A stretch of DNA of 24,207 nt from a virus, in the IMG/VR virus record IMGVR_UViG_3300017779_002916, positions 1 to 24,207 of that record. The stretch is one strand, 5' to 3'. A program made the translations under genes and the position numbers. Under the pieces are notes generated by a model, which did no database searches, had not been told where the DNA came from, and saw only the letters and a list, made by a program, of their open reading frames with translations. The first letter of the stretch is position 1. Every line of letters starts with the position of its first letter. Below, in pieces: positions 13,535-21,234 of the stretch.

Positions 13535-14988
13535 GACCAGTCAACCTTCTCTATTGTGAAAGGATACTCTGCTTCTTTATAAAACTTTTTACGAGATGTG
13601 AGATGCCTCTTCGCATATTTGCATGAACTAGTTAAGTCCCAAATTTGTACGAAGTCCTTGTCTTCGGCTTTTCTAATGCCTCTACCTATTGATTGAATTA
13701 CTCTTACAAAAGATTTGCCAGGCTCGATAAGTACGAGATTGAAAATCCTAGGAATGTTAATGCCCACACTAGCGACTCCATATGTCGCGATAAGTACTTT
13801 GTTAGTTGCTTCTTTAATTTCATCATATTGCTCTTTACGGTCTTTTAGTTTAACATCACCTTTAATAAAAACAGAATCGGGTATTGCTTCGCAGAGTTGT
13901 TCTCCTGCACTAATTCTATCTACAAGTATTAGGGTGTTGCCACTATCCTTAATGTTGCTACACATCTTGGCCAAGTATTTAACTCTATCTTTATTTGTTA
14001 CAAGATATTTGAGTTCTTCTTGATAAGAGTTGTATACATTAGTATCAAGCAGTTGTACAACGTTTACATGACACTTGGATAATACACCTTTGTCTTGTAA
14101 TTCCTTTGCACTGATTTGATTAATCACAGGACCAATACTTGCAAGTATACTTTGGAATTCAAACTGTTCCTTGGGTATAGTTCCTGTTAAGCCCCAACGT
14201 ATGGGTGCATTTCTTAAGTTTTGTGTTAGTAATTTCTTTAATACGTCTGCCTTTGCTTGATGAACTTCATCAATAATAATTGTTTGCACACCATCTAAAA
14301 ATTCAGCTAGTGTTAGTTTTGCCTCTCCATCTTTTGTTTTCTTGTCTAGTATGTTTAAACTTTGCCAAGTACAAATTGTATGTGTTCTGCCTAGTTCTTT
14401 TCTATCGCCAAAGTAAACGCCTACGTCTAGTCCGACATTTACATAATCTTCTTCTGTTTGTGTTACAAGTGATTTGTTTGGTACAATAACAAGTGTTCTA
14501 CCTACCTTCTCGCATAAGTGCGATAGTGTAGCAGTAATAATTGTTTTACCTGCACCAGTTGCCACCTCTTGTAAACATTGTGGAGTTTCTATAAATTTGT
14601 TAACAGTCTCCACTTGGTAATCTCTTAATATGATTGGTTGTCCTTCAGCTGGATGTCCTTTAGGCCAATTCTTATGAGCCCAATAGTTTTCATCTATCTC
14701 ATCAAATGTAAGATCATGTTTGTCTCTATGATCAACAATGTCTGCAATTTCAACACCTGCTTCTACAAGTGTGTTTACAATGATATCCAAATGATTAACG
14801 TAACCAGTACCACCAATTCCGAAAAAAGCCACAGTTCCATCCCATCTCCCTAGTTTATATTGAGGAAGGTAACGTGCATAGGGCACCTGGAACTTCAGCT
14901 TGTTAGCTATCTTACGTCTGTATTCAACAGGTAAATTTTCTACCTTGACGTTAACTTCATCTTGTATTATTATTCTACAACTTATCAT
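13531..14988 (-). CDS. uvsW: UvsW superfamily 2 DNA/RNA helicase
   Basis: A 485-aa SF2 helicase. After an N-terminal domain of about 115 residues (like T4 UvsW domain 1) come the helicase motifs: LRDYQVETVN (121-130, Q-like), ATGAGKT (143-149, Walker A), LVIVPNKSL (166-174), DEVH (240-243, Walker B), LTGT (267-270), LIATYGVASVGINIP (399-413) and QSIGRGIRK (432-440, motif VI with Arg fingers). T4 UvsW (about 500 aa) unwinds R-loops and branch-migrates recombination intermediates, switching origin-dependent to recombination-dependent replication. The ATG overlaps the upstream TAA (TAATG) with no Shine-Dalgarno, so it is coupled to the 428-aa gene. No late promoter is seen here, unlike T4 where uvsW is late. 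Confidence 0.95.
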   Translation of the reverse strand: MISCRIIIQDEVNVKVENLPVEYRRKIANKLKFQVPYARYLPQYKLGRWDGTVAFFGIGGTGYVNHLDIIVNTLVEAGVEIADIVDHRDKHDLTFDEIDENYWAHKNWPKGHPAEGQPIILRDYQVETVNKFIETPQCLQEVATGAGKTIITATLSHLCEKVGRTLVIVPNKSLVTQTEEDYVNVGLDVGVYFGDRKELGRTHTICTWQSLNILDKKTKDGEAKLTLAEFLDGVQTIIIDEVHQAKADVLKKLLTQNLRNAPIRWGLTGTIPKEQFEFQSILASIGPVINQISAKELQDKGVLSKCHVNVVQLLDTNVYNSYQEELKYLVTNKDRVKYLAKMCSNIKDSGNTLILVDRISAGEQLCEAIPDSVFIKGDVKLKDRKEQYDEIKEATNKVLIATYGVASVGINIPRIFNLVLIEPGKSFVRVIQSIGRGIRKAEDKDFVQIWDLTSSCKYAKRHLTSRKKFYKEAEYPFTIEKVDWS

Positions 14989-16274
14989 TATATTATATCT
15001 GCCTTCATATATCCGTAACTATAATGAGGACTTGCGTCATCATCATACTGCATAACAAGATCATGAGCACTCACATAACTGTCGATGTTATTAGCAATTT
15101 TTTTACTGCCTATTGTGAGAATGCCTTTTGGTCTAAACCCTTGTTTCATTAAAGGTTTAGGAATCTTATTATTACTAATATACACTATTTTTGTGTTCTT
15201 GTCAACTATATTATTTAATCCCTGAGTCTTGATGTATTGGTTAAATTGTATAGCTTCATTGCCTAACTTGTTATCCAATCTAAACATAACGGACATTTGT
15301 TCCTTTGGTATGTAGTATCTAAGCAAGTTGTGATACAGAGTAACTTCACTGTAACCTTGTTTGGCATCAATAAGAATTAAAAGAGGATATCTTTCTAATT
15401 CGTCAACGGCTTTGAGTACTGTTGCCATGTCCCATTTAGTTTTATCTACGCAAATAAGACTTGAATTACGATTAATGATTGCTTTAGTTAACGTTTCTCT
15501 GCCACTAATACTTTCTACTAATGCACGATCATCAAAGTAATTTAATCCGTAATAATATCTTCTATCGTAATACTTGTACAAGTTATTATAGTTAGGCTCA
15601 CCTAATTCTTCAAACATATTGTCAACTGCTTTGACAGGTAAGTTTTTAAATTTAAAATTGTATATGCCTGGTATGTAGTCTTGTGGATTTTTTTCAAACA
15701 CTTCTAACTGCTTGTATAATTCCAAAATCTCATCTTGTATTTCAAACTTTGCATCTGCAAACTGTTTGCTAATGTTGACAATCTTCCATATGTATTTTTC
15801 TTTTTGTGGAAAGTAATGTGTGTGCTTGTCATAAAAATATTCTTTGTCAGATGAATTTTTTAATTCTTCAAGATGCTTTATAACTTTTTTATTAAAAGGA
15901 AATCTAATAGCTAACATCTTTTCGCCTTTGTAATCTACAAACTTGATCCAATGGCTACCGTCTATTTCACGTAATGGAAATCTTAATTTTTCTACTGCTA
16001 CTTTTAAATCTATTTCATGTGCATCAAATTGATCTGTGTAGTATTCTAGCAACAGTTTTTTAGCTAGTGTATATTGCTTTGCAGTAAGAGCCGTGCCTCT
16101 AAATACTTGTTTAGCAAAACTAAACATGATATTAGCATTGTCTTCATGCAGTTTAAAGTTTTGGACCTTCTCCAATTCTTCGTCACCACTATACTTTAGC
16201 TCACTGATACCAGCAACTATTTCTAGGCAGTCTTCTGTGTTTAATGCTTTTTTAGATATAGGTCTATTGTACAT
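14988..16274 (-). CDS. Unrecognised 428-aa protein upstream of uvsW
   Basis: A 428-aa protein from ATG 16274 (MYNRPISKKALNTEDCLEIV). The N-half has LTAKQYTLAKKLLLEYY and a charged beta region (SHWIKFVDYKGEKMLAIRFP) followed by FPQKEKYIWKIVNISKQFAD, loosely like HARP-type DNA-binding segments. The C-half has alternating hydrophobic strands (YPLLILIDAKQ, TKIVYISNNKIPKPLM, PKGILTIGSKKI) like a RecA-type fold, but no Walker A or DExx motif, so it could be a degenerate helicase-like module (speculative). The open frame extends upstream to 16352, but the -10 box and the upstream gene occupy that space. A sigma70 promoter puts +1 on this ATG. Co-transcription with UvsW suggests a DNA-repair or replication role. 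Confidence 0.75.
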   Translation of the reverse strand: MYNRPISKKALNTEDCLEIVAGISELKYSGDEELEKVQNFKLHEDNANIMFSFAKQVFRGTALTAKQYTLAKKLLLEYYTDQFDAHEIDLKVAVEKLRFPLREIDGSHWIKFVDYKGEKMLAIRFPFNKKVIKHLEELKNSSDKEYFYDKHTHYFPQKEKYIWKIVNISKQFADAKFEIQDEILELYKQLEVFEKNPQDYIPGIYNFKFKNLPVKAVDNMFEELGEPNYNNLYKYYDRRYYYGLNYFDDRALVESISGRETLTKAIINRNSSLICVDKTKWDMATVLKAVDELERYPLLILIDAKQGYSEVTLYHNLLRYYIPKEQMSVMFRLDNKLGNEAIQFNQYIKTQGLNNIVDKNTKIVYISNNKIPKPLMKQGFRPKGILTIGSKKIANNIDSYVSAHDLVMQYDDDASPHYSYGYMKADII

Positions 16275-16280
16275 CGTATT

Positions 16281-16309
16281 ATTATACGATATTATAGGTA
16301 AGAAGTCAA
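16281..16309 (-). promoter_or_regulatory. sigma70 promoter of the 428-aa/uvsW unit, leaderless
   Basis: Minus-strand -35 TTGACT is at 16309-16304, the spacer is 17 nt, and -10 TATAAT is at 16286-16281. Six bases (AATACG) then separate the -10 from the ATG at 16274, so the predicted +1 is the A of the start codon. The -35 encodes the last Leu-Thr of the upstream glycosyltransferase. This promoter fixes the start of the 428-aa gene and marks the boundary between the glycan block and the recombination unit. Confidence 0.85.
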
Positions 16310-17137
16310 GCGATTTAGTGGTTTTCCTTGTGCGATTTCTTCCAATGTCCACTCAGTGTATGCAATATCGTTGAGCCATTGTGTTCTATCGGGACGTTTT
16401 GGCATACCTAACGTAGTAAAGTCTGGGTTAGCAACAGGCCAAGCTAAACTGCTAGGACCTGTAAACACTGGTACACCTTCTATTACTGCCTGGGTGGCAG
16501 GGTTACTTGAAAAGTTAATTACAGCATACGCACCTTCACAATCAAAGTCAAAGTCGTCATATGTATCTTTTATTTGTGTAGGTTGTTGTCTGTGTACGTT
16601 CTTATGGTCATGTTCTATCATAGGCACAGGACACCTTGGGTGAGGTCGCCAATATATAGGCATATCTGTAACTTCTCTGATAGAGTTGATTGTATTTCCT
16701 AACCATGCAGTTAGGTTGGGTTGGTTGCGCCATTGATGACTCTTGTCATGCTGTCCGCAAATTATAATTCTGTCACCGCCTAGTGACCAAGGTTTTAATT
16801 TGAGGCCCAGTAAATTAGCACGATCACTGCCATTGCCATCAGGACCAAACGCGGCGTCTCTATTAATTCCATTGATTGCTACCTTCCATGTGGTGCCTCG
16901 TTTCAGGCCGCCTACTTCTAATACGATTACTTTTTTGTTGTGTGCGTGGAAGTCATCCCAAACTTTTTTGTTTCCAGCCATTCTGCCATGCCAAAGGACA
17001 GACCAAATAACAGCAACATCACTGCTATAGTCATTATCAACAACGGTATGCCCAGCATCCACAAGACTGTCTGCAAAAGCGTCAAACACGGGTTTACTAT
17101 TTTGTGCACCATACTCTCTAAATAAACTAACTTTCAT
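16292..17137 (-). CDS. GT-B/capsule-synthesis-type transferase, paralog 1
   Basis: A 281-aa protein from ATG 17137 (MKVSLFREYGAQNSKPVFDA). Rossmann-like N-half with DVAVIWSVLWHG (40-51), then IIICGQHDKSHQW (124-136). RPHPR (164-168) is the typical basic motif of capsule polysaccharide/GT-B proteins, and FSSNPATQAVIEGVPVFTG (209-227) is the donor-site loop. The C-terminus has a W...EW.LEE...G motif shared with its two paralogs. The frame extends upstream to 17206, but the chosen start follows TTGGA and gives only an 11-nt overlap. It is the last gene of the glycan block. Probably it transfers or modifies a sugar on a surface glycan; donor and acceptor are unknown. Confidence 0.7.
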   Translation of the reverse strand: MKVSLFREYGAQNSKPVFDAFADSLVDAGHTVVDNDYSSDVAVIWSVLWHGRMAGNKKVWDDFHAHNKKVIVLEVGGLKRGTTWKVAINGINRDAAFGPDGNGSDRANLLGLKLKPWSLGGDRIIICGQHDKSHQWRNQPNLTAWLGNTINSIREVTDMPIYWRPHPRCPVPMIEHDHKNVHRQQPTQIKDTYDDFDFDCEGAYAVINFSSNPATQAVIEGVPVFTGPSSLAWPVANPDFTTLGMPKRPDRTQWLNDIAYTEWTLEEIAQGKPLNRLTSYL

Positions 17138-17942
17138 TCCAATAATTCTCGCTACGTGGTTGCAGTAGGTCTCTCTTTCTACTACGTCCCTCCGATTTTC
17201 GTACACCCTTCAAATGATCAAAGTATTTGCCAAGCTCACAGTTGATCAACGGGTGCCCTTCTCCATTCACTAAATGTCCACTAAAGTCTTTTACGTTCGG
17301 GTATTGAACTTGTATCTTTTTTAATACTTCCCAGAACACATAACTATCGTGCCATTCCTCCATTAAAAATATTCCTTGTTCAGCTTCATCATATACACGT
17401 TGAAACTCTTTAAGGAAAGCATCGCAACCTGGACTACGTAATGTAAGACCATAGAAGCCACACTCAGGCCATTTTCTATTTCTACCTAAGTAATGCAACC
17501 AAGCCTGTGGCGGCACTAGTAATCTAAACTCTCCGTATGTAATAGGACTGTGTACATAAGTATCTGCGTCCATCCATACAAGTATATCTGTATCGTCTTT
17601 CTTTGCTTCGTGGAATACAGCATAAACTTTGTTTGCAAATCTTACTGCGTCCCATTTAAATTCTTTATGATTATCTCTTGGTCTTCTTTCAGGCCAAGGA
17701 CATTTGCCGTTAGCTTTAGGAACTTGTCCCCAAATGCTTTTAAACTTTTGTAAGTCTGGTAGTGTTGCGTCAGCATCGTGTATTGTTATTCTGCTTTCAT
17801 CTGGATTAACAGGAATGCACTTTTCTGCATACACAACCAATTTAATTTTTGGATCAACTTTTTCACTAAATGAATTAATAAAACGTTGTCCGTATTGTTC
17901 TAAGCCAGGCTGATGAAATGTTGTTACTACTGTGATGTTCAT
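17127..17942 (-). CDS. GT-A-like glycosyltransferase
   Basis: A 271-aa protein from ATG 17942 (MNITVVTTFHQPGLEQYG). The N-terminal strand-loop-helix is followed by ILVWMDADTYVHSPI (about 119-133), with a DAD motif of the DxD type that binds a metal and sugar nucleotide. Then comes WPECGFYGLTLRSP and an EEWHDSYVFWEVL helix near residue 200. The pattern resembles GT8/GT-A-like phage glycosyltransferases. It starts by ATGA overlap with paralog 2, and the longer start at 17972 would overlap that gene more. The C-terminal tail is basic (GRSRKRDLLQPRSEN). Confidence 0.75.
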   Translation of the reverse strand: MNITVVTTFHQPGLEQYGQRFINSFSEKVDPKIKLVVYAEKCIPVNPDESRITIHDADATLPDLQKFKSIWGQVPKANGKCPWPERRPRDNHKEFKWDAVRFANKVYAVFHEAKKDDTDILVWMDADTYVHSPITYGEFRLLVPPQAWLHYLGRNRKWPECGFYGLTLRSPGCDAFLKEFQRVYDEAEQGIFLMEEWHDSYVFWEVLKKIQVQYPNVKDFSGHLVNGEGHPLINCELGKYFDHLKGVRKSEGRSRKRDLLQPRSENYWNES

Positions 17943-18871
17943 ACTTCCAAATACCTTTTCATATGTTGCCATGCAACACCATCACGTAAGTCTTTAAAAC
18001 TCCAATGGCATTGTGCAATCTTTTTAATCCATATGTCTCTATCAAATGGTTTTAGTCTTGCTATGTCGCTTATTTCTTTATGGCAAACTTCTTCTACTTG
18101 ACTAGCTTGGTAGTCTTCACAAATAATTGGTACACCTTCTATAACACTTGCTACCAAAGGACTACTGTTAAAGCCAATAGTTACACAACTTTTTGCTAGG
18201 TCGTGTTCTATCATAGGCTCGAAACTAATTCGTACATCTGGTCCTGTGATACCTTTTATGTAGTCTGGTGCCTTCTTATCACCCGGGTGTGGTCTTACAA
18301 TAATTGGTCTAGTTGTGTATCGTCTAATCTCTGCAATCTTATGATTAGCCCAAGCTACAACATCTTTACCTTTCATACTCCAACCACCATTACGTTGTAA
18401 ACATAATAGTACGTGTTCACGTTCATTAATTGACCACTGCTTAACAGTAACACCTAAGTCACGTGAAATCTTTTTCCATTGTTCGTCACCTGGATTATCG
18501 TTACAGTATGTTCCTGTGTTATTAAACACACCATTGATACTGTATCTTAAATAATGAAAGGGTGCGTTTTGCTTTGCTTTATATAAAAAAAGATTACTGT
18601 CTGCGGTAATAAATGCTTTGTTACGTGTGTTCATTGTAATGTTTCTCCGCAAGTTAATGTGTGGTACATGAGCACTTCTGTCATGTACAAAGCCTTGCAT
18701 GATTGCAACATCACAATCCATCATTTCAAATCCGTTGTATACCAATCCCGTATCACCTGCCATACGCACACCCTCAATAAAATTTTTAATAATATCAAGT
18801 TTGTGATTTTCTTTGTTCGGCTTTAATGCTTTTCCGGGTGGTATAACTTTTGTGTATCCTACTACTCGCAC
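17939..18871 (-). CDS. GT-B/capsule-synthesis-type transferase, paralog 2
   Basis: A 310-aa protein. The start is GTG at 18871 (MRVVGYTKVIPPGK), because GGAGG lies 8 nt upstream; the longer TTG start at 18886 would place that ribosome site inside the gene. Landmarks are CDVAIMQGFVHD (53-64), LLCLQRNGGWSMKGKDV (155-171), RPHPGD (193-198) and GFNSSPLVASVIEGVPIICE (233-252), then W..KIAQCHW..KDLRDG at the C-end. These line up with paralogs 1 and 3. RPHPGD and the SSP..A...G.P loop are hallmarks of capsule polysaccharide (KpsS/KpsC-like) transferases. It overlaps neighbours at both ends and is co-transcribed. Confidence 0.7.
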   Translation of the reverse strand: MRVVGYTKVIPPGKALKPNKENHKLDIIKNFIEGVRMAGDTGLVYNGFEMMDCDVAIMQGFVHDRSAHVPHINLRRNITMNTRNKAFITADSNLFLYKAKQNAPFHYLRYSINGVFNNTGTYCNDNPGDEQWKKISRDLGVTVKQWSINEREHVLLCLQRNGGWSMKGKDVVAWANHKIAEIRRYTTRPIIVRPHPGDKKAPDYIKGITGPDVRISFEPMIEHDLAKSCVTIGFNSSPLVASVIEGVPIICEDYQASQVEEVCHKEISDIARLKPFDRDIWIKKIAQCHWSFKDLRDGVAWQHMKRYLEV

Positions 18872-19866
18872 GTTAATTTCCTCCAAGCATACCCATTTAA
18901 CATCTCTTCGTATGTAAACTGATTATTACTTAGGTATCTACAAAGGTAAGTTAAGTTTTTTCTTCCTGGGTGTTTTACAAATTCAATTCTATGTAAACTA
19001 TCTTCGGCAATGTCTCCAGCACAGTTTGGCCCTAATACTATTGCAGGTTTGCCATATACCATAGCTTCTAATGATGCTATACTGTTGTATGTAACTAAAC
19101 AATGTACATCATCTTCCAATGCTTGTTCCATTGTGCTACTACTAACACGAGCTTCTCTGCTAGGCTTCTTACGAACTTCAACTGGTCTGTTTGTGTGCTT
19201 CTTAACTTCTATTAATGTGTTCTTGATCCATTCTTCTAAATCTTCTTCAAAGTATTTCATTACTTTTTCACTTGGTGGAACAATTAAAACTTTTCTACCT
19301 GCGGTGTGTTCTTTGAATCCTATTCCTAATTGTTTAAAACGTTCTCCACCAAACGCATTTGGATTTTCTTCTCTGTCTGGCATATGAAGATTTTGTAATG
19401 CGTTCTTTACAATTCTATGATAAGTTTTCTTACCGTTAGGATTACGTGGGCTAGGATTGTTACCTAAGTAACCTGTGTCCATAAAGTAAAAGTCTTTACC
19501 ACGTGCAATACATTCTTTGATAATTTTTTGTTTACCTAATCCACGTACAAGAAAAGGAGCAGGATGATCCCAATAGTCTGCTACGTTATCTGCCCTAATA
19601 TATTTTCCACCACTACCTAATGCCATTCCCATAACAAAGGAATCAACAATACCAAAGGTGCCCTTAACTTTCTTTTCTACTTTTTTAATACCGCTGTCGA
19701 TACATATTAGTTTAGGATTTTTTACTTGGTCGTCAAATACTTTTTGTATAGCTTCAATGGCGTGTCTATTGCTACCTATTGCTACTCCGTATAATATTGA
19801 ATCAACTAATTCTTTCATCTCTGGTGTCAAGTTCCTAGGATCCCACTCTCCATGAGTTTCACTCAT
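18862..19866 (-). CDS. GT-B/capsule-synthesis-type transferase, paralog 3 (divergent)
   Basis: A 334-aa protein in the same family as its two neighbours. LICIDSGI (53-60) lies in the N-half, RKVLIVPPSEKVMKYF (191-206) in the middle, and RPVEVRKKPSRE (227-238) where the others have RPHP. TYNSIASLEAMVYGKPAIVLGP (259-280) is the donor loop, and the C-end is FTYEEMLNGYAWRKL. The basic RPHP motif is replaced by RKKP, so activity may differ. It also has a longer N-terminus (about 45 residues) than paralog 1. GGAG lies 7 nt before the ATG, and it overlaps the upstream GT by 8 nt. Confidence 0.65.
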   Translation of the reverse strand: MSETHGEWDPRNLTPEMKELVDSILYGVAIGSNRHAIEAIQKVFDDQVKNPKLICIDSGIKKVEKKVKGTFGIVDSFVMGMALGSGGKYIRADNVADYWDHPAPFLVRGLGKQKIIKECIARGKDFYFMDTGYLGNNPSPRNPNGKKTYHRIVKNALQNLHMPDREENPNAFGGERFKQLGIGFKEHTAGRKVLIVPPSEKVMKYFEEDLEEWIKNTLIEVKKHTNRPVEVRKKPSREARVSSSTMEQALEDDVHCLVTYNSIASLEAMVYGKPAIVLGPNCAGDIAEDSLHRIEFVKHPGRKNLTYLCRYLSNNQFTYEEMLNGYAWRKLTCE

Positions 19867-20545
19867 CCTTATTCTCCATCATGCTAGAAAGAACGTCCTT
19901 CCATTCCTGGTGGTAATCGCAATTTCTATAATTTTTAAACCATGGTCCACCTTCCGTGTAGTGTAATGCTCTTGGGGTTCCGTCTGTATACCAACCAACT
20001 AGATAGTTCCAGTCCTTAGGTATCTCACCAATTTCACTATCATCTAACCAACTAAATCTATGAAAATATTTTCCATCGTAGTTGGGATTGTTAACCATGT
20101 CCACTGTAATTTTTTGATTACTAGGATGTCCGCAGTTCCATAATACTACACTTGACCAATTCTTTCTTGGGTATTGTGTTTGTACTTGTCCGTCCATCTT
20201 AGTTCCTGGTTTAGGTGTGTAGTCATGATGTACACACATAACAGCCTTGCTGTCATCTGCTAATGCAAATAAGTTGTCTACGTCTTCTAAAAAGATAATG
20301 TCGCTGTCAACAAACAATGCCCAGCCTTTGTAATCACAAAGATGAGGAATAAGAAAACGTGTAAACGTAAACTCTGTACTTGCAAGTTTATCTTCACCTC
20401 TCCAATACAACTTGGTATCTCTCATATCCTTTTGTACTAAAGGAATGACTTCTGCATCTTTGTTATGCTGTAAGATACTGTGTTCGCATACTTGGTATGC
20501 TATATCTTCTCTTGTGTCATATCCGACAAATACTTTATTACTCAT
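19859..20545 (-). CDS. GT8-like glycosyltransferase
   Basis: A 228-aa GT-A-fold enzyme. KVFVGYDTREDIAYQVCEHS (4-23) is the nucleotide-binding start. FTRFLIPHLCDYKGWALFVDSDIIFLED (61-88) contains the D80-S-D82 DxD motif. NWSSVVLWNCGHP (129-141) and ALHYTEGGPWFKNY (193-206) with His195 match the GT8-type second metal ligand and acceptor loop. All key residues appear intact. It starts by ATGA overlap with the TylF-like gene. It likely adds a hexose from UDP- or GDP-sugar to a surface or virion glycan; the specificity is not readable. Confidence 0.85.
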   Translation of the reverse strand: MSNKVFVGYDTREDIAYQVCEHSILQHNKDAEVIPLVQKDMRDTKLYWRGEDKLASTEFTFTRFLIPHLCDYKGWALFVDSDIIFLEDVDNLFALADDSKAVMCVHHDYTPKPGTKMDGQVQTQYPRKNWSSVVLWNCGHPSNQKITVDMVNNPNYDGKYFHRFSWLDDSEIGEIPKDWNYLVGWYTDGTPRALHYTEGGPWFKNYRNCDYHQEWKDVLSSMMENKDE

Positions 20546-21234
20546 TCTTTATCTTTCTTAATATAAACAGCTTTACCGTCAATATTATGTATCTCGAGAC
20601 TATCTCCAAACACCTCATGAAAGGCTTTTTTACTGCCTTGCCAACTTCCATAATCGTCTAGTACCATGTATCCGCCTACAACCAATTTAGGCCAAAGCAC
20701 TTGTAATTCTTTTAATGTTGACTCATACCAATCTGTATCTAGTCTTAACAATGCAATCTTATTTGGTACGTTGCTTGGATCGTTTAGTGTTTGTACTATG
20801 TCGCCTTTAACAAATGTTGTTTGTTCCATTGGCATATTAAACTTTGATAAATTCTGTTGCACTTCTTGTATTTCTGATCTACACCATTGGTCGAAACCAC
20901 GTTTTGCTTTGCCACTGTCCTTGGCATAGCCTCTAGTAACTCCGTCTGCTTGTAATCTAAAATCGTGTTCTGTTGGTTGTGTCATTCCTTCAAACGTATC
21001 AAACAACCAAAACTTTCTTTTAGTTTGTGTGTTTGCAAGGTAGGCACTAATGATTTGTCCACCTTTCCATACACCACATTCTACTATGTCACCCTCAATG
21101 TTATTGGCGTCTAGCTCTTGCACAGTTACGTATGTATGCGCCAAACGTCTTCCGCTAGTCATACTGTAGTCTGCAGATTTTAAAACCGCGTCTTTAACGT
21201 CCTGTGTAGGATTTTTAAAAGTTTCAAACTCCAT
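20542..21234 (-). CDS. TylF/MycF-type O-methyltransferase
   Basis: A 230-aa member of the macrocin-O-methyltransferase (TylF, PF05711) family. GDIVECGVWKGGQIISAYL (48-66) is the SAM motif, LFDTFEGM (77-84) the strand-2 loop, LLRLDTDWYESTLKEL (about 163-178) carries the metal-binding Asp pair, and GGYMVLDDYGSWQGSKKAF (about 187-205) the catalytic DD region. TylF enzymes methylate sugar hydroxyls in antibiotics, and homologs often occur in glycan clusters, so methyl capping of a surface sugar is likely. The ATG shares bases with the preceding TAA (TAATG). Confidence 0.88.
   Translation of the reverse strand: MEFETFKNPTQDVKDAVLKSADYSMTSGRRLAHTYVTVQELDANNIEGDIVECGVWKGGQIISAYLANTQTKRKFWLFDTFEGMTQPTEHDFRLQADGVTRGYAKDSGKAKRGFDQWCRSEIQEVQQNLSKFNMPMEQTTFVKGDIVQTLNDPSNVPNKIALLRLDTDWYESTLKELQVLWPKLVVGGYMVLDDYGSWQGSKKAFHEVFGDSLEIHNIDGKAVYIKKDKE

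Noticed and set aside
15177-15205. TTGACA, 17 nt, TATATT on the minus strand inside the 428-aa gene
   Set aside because: Spacing is good, but there is no start codon at +1 and it lies about 190 nt before uvsW, which is already coupled to the upstream gene. Could be a secondary promoter for uvsW but is more likely chance in AT-rich coding sequence.
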